Assembly (NCBI RefSeq): GCF_040054535.1
Contig: NC_090797.1
Location: forward strand, 6,689,001 to 6,753,000
Direction: 5' to 3'
Origin: Antennarius striatus
Taxonomy: Eukaryota; Chordata; Actinopteri; Lophiiformes; Antennariidae
DNA length: 64,000 nucleotides
Part shown: piece by piece, positions 35,063 through 47,915 of the stretch
How the letters are laid out: every line of letters starts with the position of its first letter
Position numbering within the stretch: the first letter of the stretch is position 1
Translations under genes and position numbers: made by a program
The notes under the pieces: generated by a model
What the model was told of the DNA's origin: nothing
The model's database searches: none
Seen by the model: the letters and a program-made list of their open reading frames with translations, nothing else

Positions 35063-38000
35063 TCATGTTGGCATCTCTCCAATATCAGATATGTCTCCTA
35101 TTTCACTAACCTGTTTACTGGTAATACTTAAATCTCCCTCTACAGCAGTGAGGTTAGCTAGTGTCTGTCTAATCTCAGCGATCTCCTGCTCTCTCTTGGT
35201 AAGGTCCTCTGCAAGTCTTCCTATTCGCAGAGTCAGGTCCGACAGCTGAGGCTCAAACGCCCCAAAGTCCCTCTTAATGGTGAAAACCCTTGGTTTGAGG
35301 TCATTGGCAAAGGTCACCGTCCTGATAATTCGAGCTCTTCCTTCTTCCAGCTCCGTCAAACGCTCAGAGATCTGGTCGTCAGCCGCTGTGAGTTCAGGGA
35401 TGCGTCTGCGGAGCTTCTCGATGGCCTGAGTGTTGCGTTCAGATGCAGCGCGGACATTTGAGACTCTGTCAATGCTGCTTGCTAGAACATCCCCGATGCG
35501 CTTGATCATACTTTGCTCCACCTGAGTGGTCTTATCCTCCAGCTCCCCCACCTGAGTCAGCAGAGACTCCAGCTCAGACTGCAGGCCGCCCATTCTGCGC
35601 ACATCTGTCTTCACTGACGCCACCTAGAGGAGGGAGACAGAACAGCAGAGGCTGGGAAACATTTTCAAAGGGCCAATTCAAAAGGTCTGCAACATAGCAA
35701 GTGATGCTTATATACTGTATAACTCATTCTGTACATTACTTTAAAATTATTTTGACAGCAGAATGTTTGTTCTAGCCTTTGTTTAAGAAAAGCATTGCAT
35801 GTGTTGGCTGGTTTTATCCTGTCAAATTTGATTTTTTGTGTCTTGTGTCTGCATTAAGTTTTTGGATTTTGAACTGTAAATTGGCCGTAACTGTGAGCGG
35901 CAACCCTACAGTTAATATTATTATGAGACAATGGAACAAGTTGAAATACAGCAGTACCTTGACATGCGAGCGACTTGTTCCATATACAAGCAAAAATCTG
36001 AGTTAAGAGTCGTGCTTCGGAACACCACTAGTTGTTGGATGGATACATCAGCTGAGACCGCATCTCATTTTTTACCTCATGTTGGCGGATGGACACATCT
36101 TCAGCTGAGCCCGGATCTCATTCTTGCTTTCCTCTTGTCAGTAAAGATGTAGCTTGTGTGTTCTAGAACTTGTTTCTTTTCATACTTTATTTCATACTTT
36201 TCATATTTTCATTATTTACATAACTTATATAGAATGAATTATGCACAGGAAGAAAATTCACATTTGATAAAAATGTTGTTTTTTCATAATTTAGAGGAGT
36301 TTTTTTTTTTATACATTACTGAAAAAGGTAAAATTACAGGATTTTATTATTTTAAATGAGCAGAATTCGTTTCAGTAACAAGTAGTTTGACTAACAAGCT
36401 CGTTTCTTATTGGGCTAATGTACCTTATTGGCAAAGTCCTTTGCAATGGCTGAAGTGCGGTCTTCGATCTGTCCCACGGCGCCTCTCAGCTCGGTCAGGC
36501 TGGTCTGAAGCTGAACTCGTTTCTCAGTCAGGCCAGACACCCAGTCCTTCAGCCGGGTCACGTCCTGTTCAAAACCCTCCAGCTGAGGCTGCAGTGCCGT
36601 CTGCTGCCCAATGACACTCTCCAGCATCGGCTGCAGGCTCTCACACTGAAACAGGAAAGATAGTACTTGGATTGGCAGATACGGCAAAAGGTTATTTCTT
36701 TTAATGACCAAAAAAAAGAGACAATAGTGCCTCTGAATACAAGAGGATCAGACAGGTGACCGAGAGAAATGATAACAAGTTCATTTTAAATATAGCTGAC
36801 TTTGAAAAAGAAACTCAGTGATGAAATGACTGACCAGCTATGAAGAGGTGAAAAGTAACAGGCAGGATCAAAAACGTGAAGATATTCCGTACAATCAAAA
36901 CCGACTCAAATCAAGAGTTACATAGAAAAAGATTTTACTGGGGAATTTGCAATAAACAAATAACAATTCAGTCTAAGTATGTCCACATTGTCTAAAACCC
37001 ACAAAAAGTCAGTTTTGTATTAAATAATACAGAAAAACTGGAAATGTTCTAAACTCATCTCTTCTGTACCAATGTGAGATAGGAGGGATTGAAATGCATA
37101 TTGTTATATAATTGTCTCACTGCATATTGCAATGCAATGAGTCATGATTTACACAATTACTAAATAAATATAAAAGTGTCCCTCTATATTAAAGTTATTA
37201 AAATCATTCCATGTCACACTCGTCTAATGCAGTGCACGTGTTCCTGAGTCCCAGGATAGTTTGATGCAATGAAAACAAAGTTCACACTAAAAAGCATTAA
37301 TACTGAATTTATACAGCCTGCAGAGCCACTCCTGTCCCTCTGCTGGCTCAAAACAATGACATCATTCAGTGACATCATCATGAGGGGGTTGATTTGACTC
37401 TACACCGTCGCTGCTCTCCCACTCCTCGTCCTCCTCATAGTCCCTCGGTTCCTCTTCCTCCTCCAGGTCTTCAGAGTTCTTTTGATTGTCGAGGCTGTTT
37501 TCCCTCAGCACCATGGTGAGTTCACGGACCGCCTCCTTCACCACCGACAACTCGTTCTTCATCTTCAGGATGCTGTTTTTTGCCTGAAGGGTGTCCAGCT
37601 CCCGTCTGAGTTCCAGGATTTCATTCAGTGCTTTCAGCATGCTGTCCTCCGTCCCAAACACCTGCAGTGTGATCTCTTCCAAATGTTTCTCCATTCCGCT
37701 CAGATCGACCCCGAGCCTTAGGATGGAGCGCACCGCTTCCTCTACTTGCGGCAGGTGTTCCTCACACTCCTGCGCCCGGGGGATGTGCTCCTGGAGCTGA
37801 GAGCTGAGCTCAGCCTCCCTCTTTCTCACGGTGCTGATTTGCTCCTCGAGGTGGTGAATCTGCTTGGTGTTCCAGTCCAGCTGGGCCTGCGTTCGCTTAG
37901 CGTCATCTTCCTCTGTCCGCTCCATAACCCGGGCATTCCTTTTGGTGCTGTCCTCCAGCTCCTTCAGCCTCTCTGCCAGCAGCCGGGCCCTTCGCTCGGC

Positions 38001-39605
38001 TTCATTCACCCGCTCCGTGGCTCCGACGTGAGCATCCCGGGACTCGGCCTTGAGGGTAGCCAAGTCAGAGGTGATGCCGGATAGTCGCTCCTGCCAGGTC
38101 TCCGTCACATTGAGGAAGCGATTGTTGACCGTCTGCAGGTCACTGGAGGCAGACTTTTCCTCAGCTTGTATCTCCATCACAGCAGAGTAGAGGCTGGAGA
38201 TGTCCTGCTGGAGCTGCTTTGCCAAGGAGACGGTAGAGAGTGCTTTCTGTAGGTCATCTTCAGAGGCAGCAAGCTACAGCCACAACACAAAACAGGAGGG
38301 CTGTTTCTGTGGGAGATCTACGGTCATCAGTATTCATACATAATAATGAGACGAAAAGTGTCGTTTTATTTTCCCAGGTTGTTCATTAAAATATCATGGA
38401 GCCACACAGGTAGGATTATAGAGAATTTCTACAGTAAACCGACATTATAAGAAGAATCACAGCAAAAATACACTTTCTCTGATTTTTTTAGATATAAATT
38501 AAAAATATCAAACCAAACAATAATCTAGTTGTTATTCTGACTTTAATTCTCAAATTTAACCCAAAAATATATTTGAGAATTAAAAAAATACATATATTTG
38601 CGGGGGTTTTTTTTTAATTTATTTGCTAAAATTCGATGCAAGGAATTTAATAGTTTAAACTTCATCCATCCATCTTCAGCTGCTTAGGTTTAAATGTACT
38701 GTAATAGTCCTACAACTCCTAGAAATCCTTAGAAGACACTGTCAGATGATTTTAGCAGATGGACTCCATTTATAAATGTTGTTGGGCAGTTATATCCAAG
38801 AAACCAATGACACATTCAAAGCATATATTTGTTGAATGCTTGAATAATTTTAAGTTAATATAATTGTACTTTATATACATTATTTCATAAAATCTACGAC
38901 ATACTTTGTGCTTTGGGAATGGGAATGGGAATGCACATCATTCCCATGTGCAGTTTTTAGACTTCTGAGCCACTGAAATGGGCTGAGAAGAGCCATAGTA
39001 AACTTTTTAATAAAAAATCTCATAATGACAATTACTGTATGTACATTTTTATTTCATCGGTAGTTGTTGCCATGTCTGTAGCATTCCCCCAATAGGGTTT
39101 CAGGTCTAGCCACACCCCTGCAGCTAGTTCATCATTATTACCATAAATAGCAATTTGGGAAATTTAACACTTATTTCAAATTAAGAAATAAAATCAGAAA
39201 TACCTTTTTATAAACTTTTAGCACTTGTTCCTCCATCTCGAACAGATTTGAAGTTTTTCCGTGTAGAAAGTTGTACTTTTCTTCAATTTCGGAAAATTTC
39301 TCGTTTTGCAGTTGCACCAGCCTGGAACCCAGAAAAAGATAGAAAAGTTATTGAAAGAGCACTTTTTAAAAAATATCTTCTGTAAGTCACACATGTTTGA
39401 TGACTTACCAACTCAGAGCCCCGCACGCTGCCAACGACAGAAAGCACAGGAGACTTCTCATGTCCAGACTCATTTTATTTGCTCCTACGTTGTTTTCTGG
39501 GACCGTCTTCACGTTTTGCGTTTCGTCTGTTCCGTTTACATCCGACGTTTCGGGTTCATCACTTTGTTTTTGTGACTTCTTTCTCTGTTTTACTTCAGTC
39601 GGCAT
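35063..39605 (-). CDS. ikbip: IKBIP, isoform with exons 3B and 4B
   Basis: IKBKB-interacting protein is an ER-resident, p53-inducible coiled-coil membrane protein linked to IKK-beta regulation. Exons: 39409-39605, 39204-39321, 36424-36645, 35063-35623, with matching phases, 365 aa (human isoform about 350). The N-terminus MPTEVKQRKKSQKQ is basic; a membrane segment follows (about 50-68, RSLLCFLSLAACGALSW). The C-terminal exon carries the family signature VKTDVRRMGG, IGDVLASSIDRVSNVR and RTVTFANDLKPRVF...LTLRIGRLAEDL. The gene converges on CKAP4. In human IKBIP shares a promoter with APAF1; APAF1 is not seen here. Confidence 0.92.
35949..36402. mobile_element. Short inverted-repeat DNA element (MITE), copy 2
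   Basis: It begins CAGCAGTACCTTGACATGCGAG after a TA dinucleotide and shares with the copy at 19836 the words CGTGCTTCGG/CATGCTTCGG, TTATGCACAGGAAGAA and a right-hand AGTTTGACTAACAAGCTCG-like region. Orientation is the same as copy 1. The last terminal bases are missing. It lies in the IKBIP intron, ending about 20 bp from the donor of exon 36424-36645. Confidence 0.7.
37362..39605 (-). CDS. ikbip: IKBIP, isoform ending in alternative terminal exon 3A
   Basis: This form shares exons 39409-39605 and 39204-39321 with the other isoform, then uses a 912-nt terminal exon, 37362-38273 (acceptor GCTGTAG|CTTGCTGCC). It gives 408 aa. The exon encodes coiled coil with ERLKELEDSTKRNARVMERT and LKALNEILELRRELDTLQAK, which correspond to the alternative C-terminus of the human gene (about 377 aa). 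It ends in an acidic tail (DLEEEEEPRDYEEDEEWESS). A TATAAA variant near 37308-37313 is the nearest possible poly(A) signal; no AATAAA was found. Confidence 0.88.
38274..39203 (-). other. IKBIP intron 2
   Basis: An AT-rich 0.9-kb intron before exon 3A. I recognise no repeat or regulatory element. Confidence 0.6.
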
Positions 39606-40380
39606 TTTAGCACACTGCCGTTTCCTCTTTATTGCTAAGGAATTCAACAGGTCTGTCAGTCTATGCCTTACGTTCCAAATTAAAAGAAAACTTTGTTTTC
39701 CCCGATGATTGCATAATGTGGGATACTAAAGATGTGAATATTATCTAGTTTACCTGATGGGAAAAAAAATAATCCTTCCTCTACAAATGGCAGGAATAAT
39801 GCCGCTTTCGCGTGCTCCTCGAAAACTCGTTGATATTGTAAGCAGAAATCCGATATAAACACACCAAAAATAATCTATGCAATCATAAAGTGTACCAAGG
39901 TGCAAAGCATTTATACCTCAAACGACACAATAGTTGAACGAAAAATGGCAGTTTCCAATGAGTTTACTCATTTCTAAACTTAGCTCCGATGTAAAGCCCA
40001 TAATTACGACAGTATGAGGAGTTCCTTAAACGCTTCACCCAGCCACGTAAGCGGCTGCCGGCTTTAGTCCAGGGGGCGGATCTGAATGAATGACGCCATA
40101 GGTTGATCTGCAACAATGAATTGATTGATTCGTTGATTTATCGATAGCCAAACAAGAAAAAGACTATTTTTAACAACTATTGCTAAGAGTAATTTGTTGG
40201 AATTTGTTATCGACATGTATTTAAGAAAACAAAAAACAAAACTAAGTCTTAATGGATTTAGTGTTGCCTGTTGAGCAGTGATTGGTTATCAAGATGAGAT
40301 GACAACAAAGTGGAAATAGGACAAGGATGATGATGAGGAGGATATTCCTGTGAGGTATTAGCACAAAATGACAACAGCAA
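39606..40380. other. IKBIP upstream region / gap before ARFGAP3 3' end
   Basis: This region should hold the IKBIP promoter (a local GC rise near 40030-40090). The divergent APAF1 gene expected from mammals was looked for and not seen. No other gene is supported. Confidence 0.5.
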
Positions 40381-40387
40381 CAACAGC

Positions 40388-40393
40388 TTTATT
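40388..40393 (-). promoter_or_regulatory. Candidate distal poly(A) signal of ARFGAP3
   Basis: AATAAA on the minus strand, followed by the GT-rich GCTGTTGTTGCTGTTG, lies 2.25 kb after the ARFGAP3 stop. A nearer AATAAA is at 41811-41816, so alternative 3' UTR lengths are possible. Confidence 0.45.
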
Positions 40394-41810
40394 CATGAGC
40401 TATTTAATTAGCATATCTTCAAAAGGTCTTACATTTCAAGTGTCAAAATATGTCAAAACTTGATTATCAGACGCTTCAATAAATGAGTTACAGCCCTGTA
40501 CAACAATTAATGCAATAATTTTCAGCTTCCTGTACAGTTTTAATGAAATTATATAATGGGTGGGCTCCAGCTACCTTGTGTTCAGGGCCTGGCAGGAGAT
40601 AAACAAGGGCCATGCAGATTACACCAGATTTATTATGTCACCATAGACAGCAGCAGACACAAAGAACAAAATACAACAGGTTATCTTCAACATAAAGACA
40701 AATGCACAACTTCAATACAGTACATTCAAGCAAAAGCTGCCATAAGCAATTTTAACTAATATTGTGCAAAATGGATTCCACAATATTGCACAATGAGGGC
40801 ATGCTAATTGGAGGTCTTTGGACTAAGGCATAGAGTGATGAAGTAAACAAATATTTGGTCATTGAAGGAACTGCAACCTTCACATTGACTTCTTTTTTAA
40901 AAGTTTGATCTTCATCTCACACATAATGATCATCCAATCCCTCAGCTCTGCACAATTAGATATCTGATTTTGAATTTTTAGCATCATGGCAAACTTTATC
41001 TTAAGGACTTTTATTCCAGAGCTAAGAACACACAAGATGATGCTCTATTACTTCTAAATGTGAAATCAAAATACCACACTGGAGCGCCACCTGTCGTGCT
41101 ACTTGTGCCCAACGAACAGCTCAGGTAAACTTGACAGAATCAAAGACCAAGGTCTTGGTAGTGTCTGACAGCAAAATAAAAATAGCTTTGAAGGCTTTAG
41201 AGGGATTGATAGCATATATGATTAAAGTGTACATGTGTGGCTGTGCAGCTACAAAGAGGCACCACAATATGCTATTCTGTCCATTAAATTAAAACAAGAA
41301 GGCAGTGTAGTCGGTGCAGATGTGGAGGGCTAATTCCAAGAGAAAATCAACAGATTCATTCCAAACCATCATCAAAAGGCACTCCTTTAAATTCAGTTGA
41401 TCTACAGAAGCATATTCCTCACTACAATGTCTGAAAGTGTCTAATTCCAGACATCTGGATTGAAGGACAAATATACAGAATCTTTCATTATTATAGTGCA
41501 ATAGTCCTACATCAAGCAGGGAAATTATAGTGCTACTAAGTTCATTGCTTCTTTATGTGTTTAAGGGACTGGATTAGATAAAAGATTGACACTTCTCATT
41601 TCGGTCAGTTAAATATTGAATTACAAGACCAGATAGTTAGCTTTGCAACAAAAAACTGGAAATAGCTGGTGTTTGGGTGTCAATGAGTCACGCAAAAAAA
41701 CCTCCCAAGCTTAACTCAATTTTTGGTCACGTTTAGCACAATTCCAGCAGTTACCAGTCTTTATCCTAGCAGATCTAACCAGCTGGTGGCTATAGCTTCA
41801 TGTTGAACAC

Positions 41811-41816
41811 TTTATT
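41811..41816 (-). promoter_or_regulatory. Candidate proximal poly(A) signal of ARFGAP3
   Basis: AATAAA on the minus strand lies about 825 nt after the ARFGAP3 stop codon (42641). Confidence 0.4.
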
Positions 41817-42640
41817 GTGGAGTCAATCTTCTATTCTAAAACTGGCAAGAACTCAAATCAGTTCTCTTAGATTTCATAGCTGGTTAGGCTTTGTGACATC
41901 TTCCCCTTCTGCGATGGCAGATGTACCGCTGAAGGAAGACGACACTTATGTAATCAAGAGGTCAAATCCAATTTAAATAACTCGAAATATTTGCAATAAA
42001 GACAAGTATATTTCCGGTCGCCCAAGGCATCCTTGTAACATTTTGATCCTGACTTTGCACAGCAACAAATTAATTTTAGCGGCAAAAACGTCACTTTCAA
42101 ACACGTGGAATGAGTGAAAAAAGCATAATACGACATAAAGAGAACATGACAAGCAGAAGAATTTTTACCAATTAAAAACTAAATTGTTTCCATTTTTTTC
42201 TTCATTACCTTAAAGAATGAAAAAGTAAATCCCCTTTTCAGAACAAACTTTCTCAGACTGCTACATGTTTGAAATATATAAAACCCCTGACCTCAAACCA
42301 GTAAAGTTATAACCTGTAAACTAAATATTCTTCATATCAGAAAAGAAAGATCTCCCTTCAAGATGCCTATGGGGGGGAAAAAAACTCCACTGAAAATAAC
42401 TGTGGTTCAGTCATCTTGATATAACAACTCTTATCTATACACTACCTAATAAAAAACTAGATATATGTATATAGGACTATTTGGGGGCACGTTTGGCTGT
42501 CATAGAGTAATTTTACCCACACATTGATTGATCTTTTTCTTTCTTTCCTACCCTAGAAGAGGAACTACCACTCACTGGGAAACTTCCATCACTATAAAGG
42601 ATGGCTGTAAAAGCCCCAAATCCAAGAGACACACATTTAC

Positions 42641-45600
42641 TCAGGAGTTATAGTGATCCTGAAAAAAAACAAAACATGTGATTAGAATTTGTGTTTATCA
42701 GACAGAATGTTCATGAAGAAACATTCTAATTCTTGACCAACCTGAATTGTGTTAACCACGCCACTGGCCATGACAGAAAGTTTTCCCGCGACAGTACGCA
42801 CTCCCAGTTTGAGTTGTGACATGTCAGGAGCGCTGGGCAGGACGTTGGACAGGCGGTATGAGCTCTGAACTGTGTGAAGGATGAAAACAGGGAGTTAATC
42901 AGACATACTTCTTCTTTTCTATTTGATACAAAATCAATTGAAGCAAATACATTAGCATTAATAGTCTGATAACAATCCTCAACAACATGTCTTGAGAGGT
43001 TTTCTGTGAGAATCAACCTTTTTAGTATAGTCAGGCCAAGTATACTTTTCAGTGATTGGTAACCGATGTCTCTGTTCCTGCTTTAGAATCACTCAGCTGG
43101 TTGGTACATCAAGTTTGTGAAATAAAAAGTTTGGTAAATATGAGTTATGCCTTGTATAAAAAAAGATGTATAAGAAAGCAGAAAAACTTTCTTGCACACA
43201 GCTGAATATGTCTTAACTCACTGGCTGTCATTTCCTTTTTTCAACATGGAGGGCTGGGGAGCAGTCTGGCAGAGCTTCTTAATGAAAATCGGGCTTCTAA
43301 TCATGAAATTTAGACTGATCCAGTGATGGAACAGAGGATGAAGAAGTTGCGGCAGCTAATGATGCAACAAAGTTTGCGTGTGTCAATGCACACACACACG
43401 AGGAAACACGGTGTCGCTCTGTGGTGAAGCATCTTGCCATTTGTCAAAACCAGAAAGAAAACATAGATAAATGTCCGGCGCGTCGGAGAAAGTCTATGGA
43501 AGGATCGTTATAAAGCACCGGCAGTCAATGAGTTAATTACACATACCATTACTCACATTTATCACTGATTATCATCTAAATGGTATGTAAATAATAAATT
43601 AAAAACATTATAAAACAATGAAAGTGATGTGTAGAAATCTCCTACCAGTCCGTTTCTTTGGATCATCAAAAAGGTCTGCTGAGCTTATGGCAGAGCTCCC
43701 AGCAAATCTTTCCAGCTGTGTTCTGGTCTCATACTAAACAGAAATGTAGACATAATACAAATGGCCAATAAAGCTCAGATTATGAAGAAGAAGTCAGCAT
43801 GTAAATATGTATACAAGAAAGGGGAAAAAAATCATCTGGAATTGGTTAGAAAATCATCATTTGTCAACTATTTTGAAAAAAACCATCTCAAAAGCATAAA
43901 AAACAATACATTTTGGAATTAATTTTCTGAATTTACTTTTATTACTAAGACGGCTATTCCCAGTTCTTGACATTTAAACGGTAAGGCATTGAATATTGAA
44001 TGCAAATGGACCAGATTACTTAGTTTGACGTGTCAACAATTTGGATGTGCCCTTGGCTTTCTACAACAAATAATTCAAATTATTTACATTAATTATTTTA
44101 AAGAGAAACACTAATTTTCCCAACATCAATTAAAGCAAATTAAATTATTCTGTGCGAATTAACTAATAATAATCAAATCATTAAATACAAATCAACAAGT
44201 GGTGGTCAATTCCAACTTGGTGTATACCTCAGATCTATCCTGCTTTCCAAAATACAGGTCAGAAGAGATGGATTTTGCATCTCCAAACTTAGACTGAGCT
44301 TCTCCTGTGTCCGTTATTGGTTCTGGTTTTCTTCTGGTTGTGGGTCTGATATGAAATAGAAACAACTATCAACTGAAAAACATGTTGTTATCATCAACGA
44401 GATGCACTTTAATACACATTAGTGTTGTACCTGTCATCCATCGAGGAGATTGTGGAGGTCAAGTAGATGTCAGACTCTGGTTTTGTGTTCTTCATCAGGT
44501 TCATCCAGCCTCGTTCCTCTCCTCCATCTTCCCACCTAAAGGAGGCATTATCTGAGCTGTCTGTGTTATCCTCAAACCGAGACAAGCCCCTGAGGAAGGA
44601 AGAAATGTACAATAATGTCAAGGGGATACAAATCCAGAGCTGGATAATAATGTGTACGACCTGAAGAAGAATAAAACACAACACCTCTTATTTACTGACT
44701 TAGAAGTGAAGGATCCTTCGTCATCATTGTCATCATCATTAAAACCAAACCGTCGTCCTTTGGTGGTCTTGGTTGCCCATGGATTTTCTTGCTGAATAAC
44801 TTGCATGTCTGATGTCACAGAGTGAGACACTCCGCTAGTGAAAACGAAGACACAATGGGAGCAAAATTAATTAAAGACAGAAAAACAAATACTTAAATCT
44901 GTTGCAAGGTGAAGAAAATTTGTTTATTTATCATCGTACCTCCTGATGCCAAGACCCATGCCCAGTCTTTCAGCTTGCTCTTTCTTCTTCCCCTCCAATC
45001 CTTTTAACTTCTTCTCCTCAATTTTCCTCTTCTGCTCAAGATCCATACAGGCCAGCCGCAGGGAAGGAGCCCTGAGGAGGAGGGAGGCATTTTAAATGAA
45101 AAAGCAATAACAGACCAAACGGAGGCCGTGGCAGCTAAGAGAACACAACACTATATTTACTGTCCAAAAACAGGTTTAAATTAACGTCAAAAAGAATTGA
45201 AAAAGAACACACATGAATTCATCAGGTTGAGTATTCTTGTTGCCAGAGGAGGCCTCCTCTTTCTCTCGGAGCTTGTCAGCAGCTTGAGCTTTCTTCTCCA
45301 GCTCAGAGAAGCTCTTGCCGCTGACCTTGTGAGCACCAAGCCCTCCCTTCTTAGAGGCCAACTAGAAGCAGACACAGCATACAAACAACACTTTGAATGC
45401 GGTTTCTGAACACACATGATCTCATGATGATTTGATGTATTCTGTCTGGCCAGAGGTTTCAGGTAAACAGTGAAGACGTACAGTTTTCTTGGCAGCAGCT
45501 GGCTTCTTCTTGAGAAGAGAGGGAAGGTCTGGATGAAGGAGAATAAAGTCATATCTCCAACATTTATATGAATTAAATTGGGAAAATCAAAGGAGGAAAC

Positions 45601-47915
45601 ATGCAAACCAACCTGGATTAGCTTTTGGAGAAGCACTCAACATGTCCACATTTGGGCCCTCCTCTGGATTACCTGAAAGGTTTTAACATATACAAGATGA
45701 GTTTGTATTGCAAGAATACAACTACTGTAAATTAGGTTGTTGGGATATTTCTATATTTGGAGAAGCAGCTGAATACCATTTTTATCATCTTCTTTTTCCT
45801 CTGTTTCAGGCGTTTCTGATACACGCAGGCTGAGACACATTTTATCCATGTCCAGATTTTCTGGATTATTCTGCAAAAACATTAAATAGACACACAGTGT
45901 AGACATCGATTAAGCAGGTAAATAGGTTATTAAAAAAAAATCACACCTGAACAAAGCAAGTATGTATTGTTACCTGTGAATGCATACTGAAGAAATCCAC
46001 CTTGTCATCTGGCAATGTTGGGGACAGAGAGCCCTGACTGTCAAGCCATAACTGCACAGAAGAGCAGGAAAATTGATACCCCTATCCTATCACACGTATG
46101 ACTTCATGCATCAAGTGATTATAAAAATATGGCACTGAAGGAAACTGAAGTTTGCTTGTAGTGATCTCTAATTGTGAGGTATTTTTAAGACAGCACAGAC
46201 GCATGTCTGCATTACCTCTGTGCCATGGCGTCTGGTGGCTTGTGTGGCTAAGTACTTGATCTTTTCTCTGTACAGCTGAGCAGCTCGGCTGTTGTACTTC
46301 GCATTGGCAGCAGTGGCTGTGCACCCATGTTGATTGAAAAATGAAATCTGCCATGTGATCGTCAGAACACATACAACACAGGAGACAGGAAAATTCAAGT
46401 TGAATTATGTGTGTGTGGCACACAGTGGTGAGATTTCAGTCTTGATGTTGCATTGAAATTGAGCCTTCAGGTACTGACCGCGCTGGCATTGCCTCCCACT
46501 TGCATGCATCTTAACTGAAACCACGACCAATTAAAATCCAGTTCTGTTGACCTGTGTAGAACAAGGTAAACACTTAATGCTTTGGTGTTATCCACATCTC
46601 CGGTAGTAAAATAAAAGTCTCTCCACTATTTTACAAGTAAATGTGTTCAGATTAAAATCATCCAGATATAAACTTCAAATTCATATTGTTCTATATTGTT
46701 TTTGTGTTGTGTTCATCACTGAATTAAATGTTTACCATTGGATCATGGAAAAAAATTAGAAAAAAAATCACTTCAATTTTATAACAATTAAAACACGTGT
46801 AAATATTTTTTCAGCATGTATATATTTCACACTATTTCTGTAATAAAATACCTTAAACCAAATGTACTTTAATGGGGGCCTGTGGCCATTTGTTTCAGTA
46901 TATAGGTCCTTGATGTGATAAAATATGGATATCACTGATCTACTGAATGTTCCATTAGCTCATTTTAAACTGTAGACAGAACAAGTGGGGGTTTTTTTTA
47001 CCCCTAAACTTTGGAATAGTTTTCTTTTCATAATTTGATTACCCCCAATCTGGTTTACCATATTTTCAAGGACCTTTGCTTTGACAAATAGAAAGTAGTG
47101 ATTTACCTTATAAAGGATACGTGCACCCCAAGAGACCTGTGTGTTCCAGAGCAATCTATACATAGAAATACACCATGGCTGATGCTGGCCCAACTGGGGT
47201 TTTTAACTGAGCAGTCAAAGCAAACCTAAGGAGGAGAAAGTATATGATGCACATCAGAGTGTAGCTTTATCTCAAGATATCATTGATATGACTGAAGCTG
47301 TGTAGTGTCCTCCGCACCGGAGATCACAAACTAAAGAATATCAGAAACATGGAGGCAAACAATGTTAAGAATGTTCCATAAACCTTGTTTATAGCAGCGT
47401 CCGTGTAGTCATGAAAGTCTGAAGTGACTGACAGCTGTTAGTGAGGTGGGATGTCAGGAACTTTAAAGCAAACTGTGTAAAGCAACACGTATTCTTCTTT
47501 CGTTCAATATTTACGTGCTGCTCTTTAAAATTTCTCCAAGTATACTTGAAACAAACGAATTTAAGACCTACGGTCAAAAACCTGTCAAATGTAGCTAGCT
47601 AGGATGTCAAACACAGGCTAACGTGGCGTGGGGATATAATACAAAAGGCTATCAAAATATTTTAATTATTAAGGCGCATTTTTTGTCCACAACAGATTAA
47701 TTTTAAATCGACACATATCGACTGTTGGATAAATTAAGCTGTTAACTTAAAGCTAACTCTGACGTCTGTCAAACTGCGACGTGTCAGATATTTACTTCGG
47801 CTAACTTCCGTGTTGAAGAGTAGAGTCTGCGGTTTGAAACACTCACCTTATTCGTAGCAACAGAACGAAGCCGCTTAAAAATAGCTGAAATTTCTTGCTT
47901 GCTTGGTTCTGCCAT
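42641..47915 (-). CDS. arfgap3: ARFGAP3, Golgi COPI-coat ARF1 GTPase-activating protein
   Basis: ARFGAP3 stimulates GTP hydrolysis on ARF1 at the Golgi, allowing COPI coat turnover. Exons: 47847-47915, 47107-47225, 46479-46551, 46216-46347, 45974-46051, 45777-45870, 45613-45672, 45482-45528, 45213-45361, 44940-45071, 44700-44834, 44431-44589, 44228-44345, 43646-43733, 42742-42869, 42641-42658; phases agree and give 532 aa (human 516). The ArfGAP zinc finger is intact (C25-X2-C28-X16-C45-X2-C48) with arginine finger R53 in [35 protein letters not shown] and the C-terminal amphipathic [16 protein letters not shown] are ARFGAP2/3 Golgi-targeting features; [18 protein letters not shown] favours ARFGAP3. 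One oddity: STELDFNW where the family has STELDSNW. PACSIN2 follows on the same strand, as in human. Confidence 0.94.
43213..43536. mobile_element. piggyBac-type MITE with TTAA target sites
   Basis: TTAA at 43213-43216 and 43533-43536 bracket the inverted ends CTCACTGGCTGTCA and CTCATTGACTGCC (right end inverted). TTAA duplication with CTCA(C/T)TG(G/A)CTG ends is characteristic of non-autonomous piggyBac-like elements. It is about 324 bp, has no transposase, and lies in the ARFGAP3 intron between exons 42742-42869 and 43646-43733. Confidence 0.8.

Noticed and set aside
39606-42600. Search for APAF1 next to IKBIP
   Set aside because: No CARD, NB-ARC or WD-repeat coding exons were seen on either strand; the region reads as promoter plus ARFGAP3 3' UTR.
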